From the IMG/VR virus record IMGVR_UViG_3300017763_000042, positions 1-42,551 of that record: 42,551 nt of DNA; one strand, written 5' to 3'. Positions 1 through 7,832 of the stretch are shown one piece after another (position 1 is the stretch's first letter; each line of letters begins with the position of its first letter). Both the position numbers and the translations under genes were made by a program. This stretch comes from a virus. Below the pieces are notes generated by a model. It made no database searches, had not been told where the DNA came from, and saw only the letters and a program-made list of their open reading frames with translations.

Positions 1-271
1 CATAGAACATCAAGTTTGAACTTCTTCCAGTAAGTTGATCTACACTATTGACTACTGGTTCTAGACTATACTTTTCCCTATTAGGTGTATCTTGAGGAAT
101 ATAAACGTCTTCACCTGGGGTGTAATCATCATATTCTTTCCTACCTATGTAAGCAGACATATTTTCAACATTTGCTTTGCTGAATAATTGTTCTACTGTA
201 CTTTCGAAAAAGTTTTTAACAGTAGTAGTCTGAATATTACTAGGTAAATCTTTGTACTTTTTGTCAGCCAT
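1..271 (-). CDS. Large baseplate/virion structural protein, N-terminal fragment (gp7 position)
   Basis: The first 90 codons of a minus-strand gene that runs off the left edge. It starts at ATG 271, five bases after the gp6 stop, with no clear Shine-Dalgarno sequence, so it is probably translated by coupling to gp6. The N-terminus (MADKKYKDLPSN..., then a stretch with FFESTVEQLF and YIGRKEYDDY) matches my memory of the large structural protein that follows gp6 in marine T4-like phages. In T4 the gene after gp6 is gp7, a baseplate wedge protein. No catalytic motif is visible. The structural role is well supported by context; identity with gp7 is an inference from gene order, because the rest of the protein is outside the window. 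Confidence 0.6.
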   Translation of the reverse strand, partial: MADKKYKDLPSNIQTTTVKNFFESTVEQLFSKANVENMSAYIGRKEYDDYTPGEDVYIPQDTPNREKYSLEPVVNSVDQLTGRSSNLMFY

Positions 272-276
272 TTATT

Positions 277-3200
277 TTAATATCCACTGCCTGATGAACC
301 ACTTCCTGTGTTGCCTGCTGAATTATTTGACAACGTGTTGTTCAATGTTATTGTATTTCCTGTTCCACTTTCGCTAACACTCTGATCTAATACATAAGTT
401 CCATGATAATGCATTATGCCATTTGGCATGTAAAATACTTTACCAAAGAATTCATGTGTATGACTAGTGCCATCGCCAGCAAAGTCACCTGCTTCTTTAG
501 TTGCATATAATGGATAGTATCCATTTATAGCATATGGCCCTACTTGATTGGTAGCACCGTCATATGTTGTTAAGAGTCCTGTTGATGATTTGTCTGGTCT
601 AATATTAGATTGTGTAAGTTTATCTACGACATCAATGTCTAATATGTTTGCAGTACTTATGAACAATTCATCTGCGTCTGATTTAACCTGGAATAAATCA
701 CCAAATACACCACTAGCAGTTTTAGGTACTATAACAATACTACCTATTGCATTACCAACTTGCTGATGTATGTAACTACTTAATTCTGTAAAGTAGAAGG
801 TATCACCAAAGTCCCAATTTTCAATATTGAAATATCTATTTACTGCGGCAATAACTTGCGTTCTAATTTCGTTGTCACTTAAACTTGTACCTGGAAGTCT
901 AACAACTTTAAATCTTGCTTGTAATTCTGGTTCTGCATCATCACCAAATAATAATTTAAATTTACCACTTCTGAAAACTAGTTGATCACTTGCAGATTTT
1001 AAATCATTTAAATGCATAAACTCTGTTTCTAATTCTGACGGAGTTGGTGGTGTAGGATAATCTGTACCTGGTACATTTAAATATGATTGCATTTCGTTGT
1101 AATATGTTGTTGTTAAAATAAACATTTCGTGTATATTACTAATACTAGGATCTATTCGCACACTATTGTCTGCAATATGATTCCATTTAAATACAACCGG
1201 TTGTTGTCTTTTTGCTTTTGAGTTTTGTGTAAAACTTCTTCCTTTTTTAGCAAAATGTGAAGAAGACTCATAATGAGATACTCTTGATAAATTTGTACTA
1301 CTTTTTGACAGTTGATAAACTTTGCCATCTGCTTTTGCATAAACTTTTTTATTATGCAACTTTCCAATGGTGTTATCAAATGATGTATTAGGATTGCCCG
1401 AGCCTTCAATAACTCCTTTAGTTTTAACTAAGAAGTATGCATAATCGTCTGTTAAATGTACAGTACCTGTATTATTTTCTGCATCACCTATACTGTCTCC
1501 AGCAATTCGTGAATAGTCTGAACTAAAGTTTACACCATTTTCTTTTCTTAAATCTAATATGCCTGATTTAACAGGTCTTGTATAAGTATACCCATCAAAC
1601 TCTTCGTATTGTTCAAATAAAACTATATCATCTCTACCTACAAAGTCTGCAAATTGTATAGGATTATTTGGTGCATCACCGCCTTCTGTATTTACAGGAG
1701 TTACTTTTATTTTTTTAGGATCAGTAAAGCCATCTTGATATGTGAAGTTTCCAATTGCACTATAAATTATTGGATCATCTAATCTTGTTGTATCTGTAAC
1801 ATATCTAATTTCTATAGTGTCACTTCTATTTTGTCTTGCAGTACTATCTGCACCATAGTGTTGTCTTTCGTTTAATCTAATCTGCAAGTTACCTGATTGG
1901 GTAGTAACATTACTATCAAGTAAGAATAACCCAAAGCCATCACCAGCGGCACCCGGTGCCAATGTTCTGTTATTATTAAAAGATGTGCCTTCTTTGTTAT
2001 ATGAGTAAGAAATGTTACCATTGTTATCTAATATGTTTACACCAAATGTAGCATTTGTAAATGCAACGTTTACAATTGGTAAACTATCAACAAGTCCGGA
2101 GTTCTTTACTACAACAACGTTTGCATCGTCAGTTGTATTTGGACTTGTGCCTAATTGTAATGTTATTTCATCAACAAATTCTCCACTTGAAGAAGAGCCT
2201 TCCTTCCATAAGCCAAAGTTAGATGTAATACTAACTTCTAAATCACTATATTCGATGTTTCTAGAAATAAGAGGTATATTAGCAAATGTATCACCTGTTG
2301 ATACAAGATACCATTTATCACCGATGTTGTTATCGTTTGTATCTCTCCATTCAAACACTTCGCTAAAACTTGGTCTTACATTTAATGTTGTAAGTTCAAC
2401 AGTATCGTATAGTGCCAAGCCTGTTGCACTATCTTGTATTCTATTGGTATTCACATTATAGAATCTAACTTCTTCTAGGCTTTCAAAAATAAATTGAGTG
2501 CCTCTAATTTCTATATTGTATCTATATGCTGAAGCATCTACTGGTACATAAGTAAATTTTAAAAGCCAACTTGCGTCTGCTTGTCCACCTGTTTCGTCTC
2601 CACTGTTTGCAATACTAAATTCTATGTCGTCTGATAAGTCATTATTTTCTATAATATAATATCTATTGTCAGTTGGATCAAATCTCAAACCAAAAGTTCT
2701 TTTGTTTGCTAATGCTGTTTGCAGTTCTGTTCTTTCTAATGCAAATAATGTTTTTCTTAAAACAGTAATTATTTGATCTGATTTCCATCCATTTGGAATT
2801 TCTCTGTCTAGTGTAATAGGACCGTCAACATTAGTACCACTAGCAGTTCTAATTGCATTGTTTGTAATTGATATTATTTTTGCCCATTTATAATCACCTA
2901 CATTAGCAGGGTCATAAAACTTCATTACTGAGCCTTCTTGTATAATCTTAAATAAGTTATTGGCTGTATTTAAATCAATAGCATTATTTGTTGTATAAGT
3001 TTCTGTTAAGAAACCTTTACTACCTGTATCTTTTTTAGGTAATGTATTCCATGCAATATTAAATAGTTCTAAATTAAATGTATCTTTGTAAGATGCAGTA
3101 TCTAAGAATGAATCTCTAAAATCACTGTATATAAAATCATTCAGTTTTTGATTTTTTAGTATAGTTGGTATTTTTGTATTTACAAAATCCAACGGTGTAT

Positions 3201-4707
3201 TTACATTATCAAAATTAAAGTAATCTGAAGAGTTTGAAGTCTCTGAATACAATGCACCATCTTCTGCAATCGAACTTGTAGTTTGGAATGTGCTAGTTGG
3301 GTCTGTAATATCTATATATCTACTATGCCCAGCATGTGTTTTATTTGTTACTTTAAGTTTTGAGATATTAGTACTTTTTGCTAAAGGGAGTACTTGGTAA
3401 TCTTGGGCACTAATCATTCTATCTTGTGAGTAGTATGATTGTGGTGCTCTTTCTTTAATGCCTGCAATACTTTCTGCAGGTAAACTGTTGTTCACAGCAT
3501 TTTCTAATCTTGTTGTAATTGTAAGTTCGTAGTTTTTACCATCGCCATTCACATAAGGTATAGATGTTGTTACAATACCAAAGTCATCTGGCTGTACACT
3601 GAATCTTTCATTATCACTAGTTCTGTAGTATAGCCTATAGTTCCCAACAGGTACATTAGCAAAGTTACCATCTGCAAATTGCAAGTTGATGCCACCAGTA
3701 CCTAAATTTTGTACAGCATAAAGCAATGGTGTTTGTTTTGCCTTCACGTTGTACATTAGTGTCTGTCCAATTGTATTAGGTACTTTTTCCCATTTTGCTA
3801 GTACACTTCTATCTGCATCTATTTGTTGTAAGTAAACATCTGTTTCGTTGATGTCATCTACACCAACTGTTTGTTGTCTATTTTCTACTGGTTGTGCAAA
3901 GTTAAATTCTTGGCTGGCTAATGTTCCTTGTTTGAACATCATAAAGAAACCAGTGTTGTTACTGGATAATCCCAATCCATCATTTCTGTGTACTATAGAA
4001 AAATCATTTTGTGGATCTGGATGCTTTTCATAAAAGAAACCTGCATCGTCGAATTCTACATTTACAAAGTCGAATGCTCTACTAATACCATTTATATCTC
4101 TTTTGTAGTTAAATGTTAAAGGAGCATTTGCAGGAGTTTTAACATCGTACTTGTCAGTAGCAATGCCTCCAACTGTGCCTGACTTAACAGGCTTACTAAA
4201 TCTGTTGACGTTACCGAATGCACTATTTAATATAGTAATAAATTGTTCGTAACTGTCTGGGTTGTTGGCATCATTCCAACTTACTGTTCTATTGTTTAGA
4301 GGAGTACCTGAACTATCAGTTAAAGGTTCTGATGTTGCAACACTAACTATTTTTGCTAAGCCACTTGCCGCAATATTTCTTTTAGGGTTATAACCTAATT
4401 GCCTAGCAAGTTTAAATACTGAGTCTCTTCTTTCAGCAGTTTCTAAAAAGTTTTCTCTGGTATTGACATCCATTCTAAATGCAATACTTTGAGCAAGATA
4501 TGCCAGCAATTCTATAATTGCTATAAATTCTGAACTTTCTATATAGTCGTTAAAGTTTTCTGGAAAGTTAGTTCTGATATATTCAACCATTGCTGTACGA
4601 ATAGTATCAAAGTCATATGCTTGAAAGTCTACTTGACTGTATGCCTGGTAGGCTACTTCCCAATCTTCAGCCGCGAATAGATTATTTTGTCTGCTGTTTA
4701 TCGCCAT
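277..4707 (-). CDS. gp6: Baseplate wedge protein gp6, unusually long
   Basis: 1476 residues. The N-terminal ~180 residues are gp6-like (DFDTIRTAMVEYIRTNFPEN, then IIELLAYLAQSIAFRMDVNT and an LETAERRDSVFKLARQLGY segment), and the gene lies directly between gp25 and the gp7-position gene as in T4. T4 gp6 dimers build the inner ring of the wedge that carries the rest of the baseplate. T4 gp6 is about 660 residues, so this protein is more than twice as long; the extra length is a beta-rich, Asn/Thr-rich middle and C-terminal region. Near the C-terminus lie HTHEFFG and HYHG, HxH pairs of the kind used for metal binding in phage fibre tips. It ends in a Ser/Gly/Asn-rich tail. A late structural gene, probably cotranscribed with gp25 from the GATAAATA at 5087-5094. 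Confidence 0.85.
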   Translation of the reverse strand: MAINSRQNNLFAAEDWEVAYQAYSQVDFQAYDFDTIRTAMVEYIRTNFPENFNDYIESSEFIAIIELLAYLAQSIAFRMDVNTRENFLETAERRDSVFKLARQLGYNPKRNIAASGLAKIVSVATSEPLTDSSGTPLNNRTVSWNDANNPDSYEQFITILNSAFGNVNRFSKPVKSGTVGGIATDKYDVKTPANAPLTFNYKRDINGISRAFDFVNVEFDDAGFFYEKHPDPQNDFSIVHRNDGLGLSSNNTGFFMMFKQGTLASQEFNFAQPVENRQQTVGVDDINETDVYLQQIDADRSVLAKWEKVPNTIGQTLMYNVKAKQTPLLYAVQNLGTGGINLQFADGNFANVPVGNYRLYYRTSDNERFSVQPDDFGIVTTSIPYVNGDGKNYELTITTRLENAVNNSLPAESIAGIKERAPQSYYSQDRMISAQDYQVLPLAKSTNISKLKVTNKTHAGHSRYIDITDPTSTFQTTSSIAEDGALYSETSNSSDYFNFDNVNTPLDFVNTKIPTILKNQKLNDFIYSDFRDSFLDTASYKDTFNLELFNIAWNTLPKKDTGSKGFLTETYTTNNAIDLNTANNLFKIIQEGSVMKFYDPANVGDYKWAKIISITNNAIRTASGTNVDGPITLDREIPNGWKSDQIITVLRKTLFALERTELQTALANKRTFGLRFDPTDNRYYIIENNDLSDDIEFSIANSGDETGGQADASWLLKFTYVPVDASAYRYNIEIRGTQFIFESLEEVRFYNVNTNRIQDSATGLALYDTVELTTLNVRPSFSEVFEWRDTNDNNIGDKWYLVSTGDTFANIPLISRNIEYSDLEVSITSNFGLWKEGSSSSGEFVDEITLQLGTSPNTTDDANVVVVKNSGLVDSLPIVNVAFTNATFGVNILDNNGNISYSYNKEGTSFNNNRTLAPGAAGDGFGLFLLDSNVTTQSGNLQIRLNERQHYGADSTARQNRSDTIEIRYVTDTTRLDDPIIYSAIGNFTYQDGFTDPKKIKVTPVNTEGGDAPNNPIQFADFVGRDDIVLFEQYEEFDGYTYTRPVKSGILDLRKENGVNFSSDYSRIAGDSIGDAENNTGTVHLTDDYAYFLVKTKGVIEGSGNPNTSFDNTIGKLHNKKVYAKADGKVYQLSKSSTNLSRVSHYESSSHFAKKGRSFTQNSKAKRQQPVVFKWNHIADNSVRIDPSISNIHEMFILTTTYYNEMQSYLNVPGTDYPTPPTPSELETEFMHLNDLKSASDQLVFRSGKFKLLFGDDAEPELQARFKVVRLPGTSLSDNEIRTQVIAAVNRYFNIENWDFGDTFYFTELSSYIHQQVGNAIGSIVIVPKTASGVFGDLFQVKSDADELFISTANILDIDVVDKLTQSNIRPDKSSTGLLTTYDGATNQVGPYAINGYYPLYATKEAGDFAGDGTSHTHEFFGKVFYMPNGIMHYHGTYVLDQSVSESGTGNTITLNNTLSNNSAGNTGSGSSGSGY

Positions 4708-4709
4708 CT

Positions 4710-5081
4710 TTAAGTCTCTGTATTATTTCTTGCAAAATCTAAATATAGTACTTCTTCATCTAGAAAAGGTAATATTTTAAGATTCACTACAATTTTAACA
4801 GTATGATCAAGTGCTTCGGTGAATATGTCTTGTAGTTCTACTCTAGAATCTTTCTCTACTACTCTACGAACCTCATCTTCTACTTCTTGGACAAGAAATT
4901 TGTCCAGTGGGTTCATAAGCATGTCTTCAATCCTGGTACCAAAAGAAGGTCTCATTACTCGCTCGCCTTTCTTTGCCTTGAGCTCATTGAGTAAGTCGGT
5001 CTTAATTAGTTCACCGTCCGTTAGTGTATACGGGGGTCTAATTTTTCCTATTGTACTAAAGCCTCGATATATGTTTGCCAT
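4710..5081 (-). CDS. gp25: Baseplate wedge protein gp25
   Basis: 123 residues from ATG 5081 (MANIYRGFSTIG). A longer reading from TTG 5096 is possible but less likely. Gp25 is the lysozyme-fold wedge protein that joins gp6 and the sheath; related proteins occur in type VI secretion baseplates. Family marks seen here are the PPYTLTDGELIKTDLLNELK segment, GERVMRPSFGTRIEDMLMNP and the C-terminal LDFARN. Length is normal for the family (T4 gp25 is about 132 residues). The stop is two bases before gp6. A GATAAATA late-promoter motif ends only five bases before the ATG, so if it is used the mRNA would be almost leaderless. Confidence 0.9.
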   Translation of the reverse strand: MANIYRGFSTIGKIRPPYTLTDGELIKTDLLNELKAKKGERVMRPSFGTRIEDMLMNPLDKFLVQEVEDEVRRVVEKDSRVELQDIFTEALDHTVKIVVNLKILPFLDEEVLYLDFARNNTET

Positions 5082-5086
5082 ATCAA

Positions 5087-5094
5087 TATTTATC
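5087..5094 (-). promoter_or_regulatory. Late promoter motif GATAAATA (gp25)
   Basis: Minus-strand GATAAATA, one mismatch from the T4 late consensus TATAAATA, immediately upstream of gp25. In T4, transcription starts about six bases past the motif, which here would fall at or next to the ATG. Confidence 0.5.
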
Positions 5095-5135
5095 AAGAAC
5101 CTTTAAAACACGTTTTAAATAAACCAAAAAAACGG

Positions 5136-5164
5136 TTGACTTTGTAAGTACTTTAATATATATT
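5136..5164 (+). promoter_or_regulatory. Early sigma70-like promoter
   Basis: TTGACT at 5136-5141, a 17-base spacer, and TATATT at 5159-5164. It faces the three-gene plus-strand cassette at 5222-6297 and is the only such promoter in this otherwise minus-strand baseplate block. A predicted start near 5170 leaves a leader that includes the Shine-Dalgarno sequence used at 5222. Confidence 0.7.
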
Positions 5165-5221
5165 ATATGGCGTGTGATGAAAATCACATTTAATTCATAT
5201 TTTACACATTATAGGAAAAAA

Positions 5222-5497
5222 ATGCGTAACGTTATAGAATATTTTGACAATATTTGCAAAAATGCCGAGAAAGCCAACAGAAAGTTAGCAAACTCGGATC
5301 AGTCACTGGGTTATGGTAACCGTTTTCATAAAATGGTATCTAAGAAAAAGAATCGCTTTGAGTCTGTAGGATTATATGATTCCTTCACTAAAAAGTATGT
5401 TCTATTCGAGATGGTCAACTTAGTTGGGCAAAAGGATAAGATACCAAAAGAGTTTAAAGACATGGAGATGCTTATCAAGAATGCCTTTAGAAACTAG
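5222..5497 (+). CDS. Small basic protein of unknown function, first gene of early cassette
   Basis: 91 residues from ATG 5222 (MRNVIEYFDNICKNAEKANR). The frame is open from GTG 5174 and ATG 5177, but those would leave almost no leader after the promoter at 5136-5164, while 5222 has an AGGA sequence at good spacing. The product is Lys/Arg-rich, mostly helical in character, with no signal peptide or membrane segment. I do not recognise the family. It overlaps the hydrolase gene downstream by 17 bases, so the two are probably cotranscribed and translated together. An early host-interaction or nucleic-acid role would fit its charge but is only inference. Confidence 0.65.
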   Translation: MRNVIEYFDNICKNAEKANRKLANSDQSLGYGNRFHKMVSKKKNRFESVGLYDSFTKKYVLFEMVNLVGQKDKIPKEFKDMEMLIKNAFRN

Positions 5498-6110
5498 AAA
5501 TATAATTTTTTTACATGGCACTGGGCAGTCTGCTCTAAGTTATGAATACTATAATTTATTTCTACCTGAACATAATTCTCATTGTTTAGAGTACGACGTT
5601 CATGAAGATTTTGATGACATTGTAGATAGATTCCACAATTACTATGTAGACAACTTAGACGGTAAGCAAGTACACCTTGTATGTCACAGTTATGGTTGTC
5701 TACTAGGTATGTATCTTGCTAATCGCATTGATTCAAAGGTAGAAAACTTTATTTCTCTAAGTGCTCCTTGGAAAGGTAGTAGAACTGCTAAGTGGTTAAA
5801 CTTAGTTTTCAGGCAAAGTAAACTGTTTCAAAACACAAGACCAGATAGTGACATAATTCAGTCATTATCTAACTTAAACAATAATTTTGAGATAACTAAT
5901 ATTATTACCACAGGTTCATCTGGAGGTGGTAATGTATTAGCAGGATTTGGTCAAGAAAGAAACGATGGTTTACTAACGGTTCTAACACAAGAATCATATC
6001 CTGACAATTTTAATAATGTAACTGACATAAAATTTGCGTTAAGTCATACCGAAGTTTTACTAAGTTACGATGTAGTAGGCATCTTAAAAGAAAAGATTTT
6101 CAATGAGTAA
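5481..6110 (+). CDS. Alpha/beta-hydrolase fold protein (lipase/esterase-like)
   Basis: 209 residues from ATG 5481 (MPLETRNIIFLHGTGQSA). An upstream in-frame start at 5424 would add 19 residues that overlap the previous gene and look non-homologous. Seen: an oxyanion-type FLHGTG at residues 10-15, a nucleophile elbow HLVCHSYGC with Ser70 (the first Gly of GxSxG replaced by Cys), a plausible acid Asp162 in RNDGLLT, and a plausible catalytic His189 in LSHTEVLL. That is a complete triad in the right order for a lipase or esterase. There is no signal peptide, so it should act in the cytoplasm or on the inner face of the membrane. Substrate is unknown. Its early promoter suggests host takeover, such as lipid or ester metabolism, rather than a virion role. 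Confidence 0.75.
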   Translation: MPLETRNIIFLHGTGQSALSYEYYNLFLPEHNSHCLEYDVHEDFDDIVDRFHNYYVDNLDGKQVHLVCHSYGCLLGMYLANRIDSKVENFISLSAPWKGSRTAKWLNLVFRQSKLFQNTRPDSDIIQSLSNLNNNFEITNIITTGSSGGGNVLAGFGQERNDGLLTVLTQESYPDNFNNVTDIKFALSHTEVLLSYDVVGILKEKIFNE

Positions 6111-6297
6111 TCAAAACGTAACATTAAATAATACACTAGAAGAAGAACTTAGAATAATTGTGTGTGAGCAAAAGAAACAAATTGTTGAACTTGAAACACT
6201 TGTTACACTATTGCAACGTAATATCAAAGATCTCGAAGAGCAAAAATATAATGCTTATAAGAGATTGGCAGAGAAGAACACTACACTAATTGCTTAG
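6103..6297 (+). CDS. Small coiled-coil protein
   Basis: 64 residues starting inside the end of the hydrolase gene (8-base overlap) and ending 4 bases inside the convergent gp5 gene. Residues ~12-60 are heptad-like with regular Leu/Ile/Val (EEELRIIVCEQKKQIVELET), so a parallel coiled-coil dimer is likely. No known family is recognised. Tight overlap with the upstream gene and continuous coding to the convergent junction support it as real. It may partner with the hydrolase, which is inference from overlap only. Confidence 0.6.
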   Translation: MSNQNVTLNNTLEEELRIIVCEQKKQIVELETLVTLLQRNIKDLEEQKYNAYKRLAEKNTTLIA

Positions 6298-7832
6298 TCA
6301 TCGTTCTTAGGACGATACTCCCAAGGTTCTCTAGTAGTAATAAGACTCAGTAAACTTTTTATTGTGGCTTTAACACCATCCCTTTTACCTTGTGTAGGCA
6401 TTGGATCAGTATTCTGGTCTATATCGTCTGGATTTTCTGGATATTCCCAAGTAGGTTTTTCAATTGGTTGATCTTGGAATTGATTTATAGGATGTGGTGT
6501 TGCAACTTTACCTTTTTCTGCCTGCTGGGCACTACCACCATCATTTAAGTGTACACTAGAACCAAGTACATTATTTCTACCACTTGCTTGTGATGTTATA
6601 GTTGACCCAGATTTAATATCAACTCCACTAGCACCGAAAACTTTAAGTTTACCGTCTGATGCTACATCAATGTCGCCGATTGCAGATTGATGTATTTTTG
6701 TTTGAGATGTAAGATGAATTGCACCAGTGCTATCTGTTTGTAACACAAAGTCTTTTTTGTTTAACCAGTTTGTTTGATTACTTATGTTGAGGCTAAAGTT
6801 TCCTTTTGGATTACCATCAACATCTATAACTTGGTCTGCAGTTTCATATTCTCCGGCTTGTACATATATTGAAGAATTTGCTTCTAGATTTAAATTTTTA
6901 TCAGACCTAATATTTACATTGCCTTTTGCTCTCATATTAAAATCTCTTTCAGCATATACATTTATATCTCCTGCATCTGACATTTCTATCCATGCAGTTC
7001 CTTTTTTGTTTATAATATAAATGTCACCAGATGTATCATCGAGTAATATTTGGTGTCCGCCTCCAGTTCTAATTCTAACATTCTTGCTGTCGCCTTCAAT
7101 GTCACCATCATCTAGAACAATGCTATGTCCTGGTTCTCTGTGAGTATTATCTTTTTTACTACTTCTTTTATTTGCTACTTCTGGGCCAGGTGTAAGTATT
7201 CCAAATACTTGACTTGGTGATTCACGCCTTGCAGAAGATACACTGATTCCTCTAACTGCATCATTTATTAAACCCTGTTCTAAAATTGCTTTTGTTACAT
7301 AAGGGTTTATAGGTCTTCTTGCATTTATGCTGTGACTAACAGATTCTTCATTTCTGTTTTTTTCTGCAACTGGAACTTTTAAGTTAGTACCGTATGCAGG
7401 ACCGGCCGCATTACCCGGAACCATGTGTTGTAGTTGATCAGGATATAAGCAACTTATTACAACTGGAAATTTTCTTTTACCATCAGCAAAACATACTAAT
7501 ACAAAGTTACCTGGATCAGGTGGTACCATCCACATACCATATGTTTTTTGTGTATCATGGAAACCATATACTTGTTCATCTTGTCCTATTTTTGCTGAGT
7601 GTGTGCTACCAGCAAATGGACTACTCCAATATGCATTGTAGTACCCGTTAGGATCATCTCTGTCTTTACTTAACATTGGAATATAAACTGTAAGCCTACC
7701 ACTATGTGTAGCATCTTTTGGTCTTACAATAATTTCACCAATATACACACCAAAGTCCAAGTCAGCATGTCCACGCAACTTGTCTCTAAGTCCTTTATTA
7801 GTTACTCTAAATCTATCTGCCTTATAAGCCAT
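6294..7832 (-). CDS. gp5: Baseplate central hub/spike protein gp5-like, no lysozyme domain
   Basis: 512 residues. The N-terminal ~130 residues look like the OB-fold of gp5/VgrG hub proteins (FGVYIGEIIVRPKDATHSGR, YYNAYWSSPFAG, MVPPDPGNFVLVCFADGK). The middle (about 235-410) has short repeated beta strands (GGGHQILLDDTSGDIYIINK, DINVYAERDFNMRAKGNVNI, LNLEANSSIYVQAGE) typical of the trimeric beta-helix spike. T4 gp5 carries a lysozyme domain between these parts; none is seen here, as in other marine T4-like phages. The C-terminus is Pro/Asp-rich. It starts directly at the stop of the 795-residue gene upstream, its likely hub partner. Late structural gene of the 11246-6294 minus operon. Confidence 0.85.
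   Translation of the reverse strand: MAYKADRFRVTNKGLRDKLRGHADLDFGVYIGEIIVRPKDATHSGRLTVYIPMLSKDRDDPNGYYNAYWSSPFAGSTHSAKIGQDEQVYGFHDTQKTYGMWMVPPDPGNFVLVCFADGKRKFPVVISCLYPDQLQHMVPGNAAGPAYGTNLKVPVAEKNRNEESVSHSINARRPINPYVTKAILEQGLINDAVRGISVSSARRESPSQVFGILTPGPEVANKRSSKKDNTHREPGHSIVLDDGDIEGDSKNVRIRTGGGHQILLDDTSGDIYIINKKGTAWIEMSDAGDINVYAERDFNMRAKGNVNIRSDKNLNLEANSSIYVQAGEYETADQVIDVDGNPKGNFSLNISNQTNWLNKKDFVLQTDSTGAIHLTSQTKIHQSAIGDIDVASDGKLKVFGASGVDIKSGSTITSQASGRNNVLGSSVHLNDGGSAQQAEKGKVATPHPINQFQDQPIEKPTWEYPENPDDIDQNTDPMPTQGKRDGVKATIKSLLSLITTREPWEYRPKNDD

Noticed and set aside
5174-5221. Longer N-terminus of the small early protein from GTG 5174
   Set aside because: It would leave almost no leader after the early promoter, while ATG 5222 has a good ribosome-binding site.
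6294-7832. Lysozyme domain in gp5
   Set aside because: No stretch of the expected ~160 residues or catalytic pattern lies between the OB-fold and the beta-helix.
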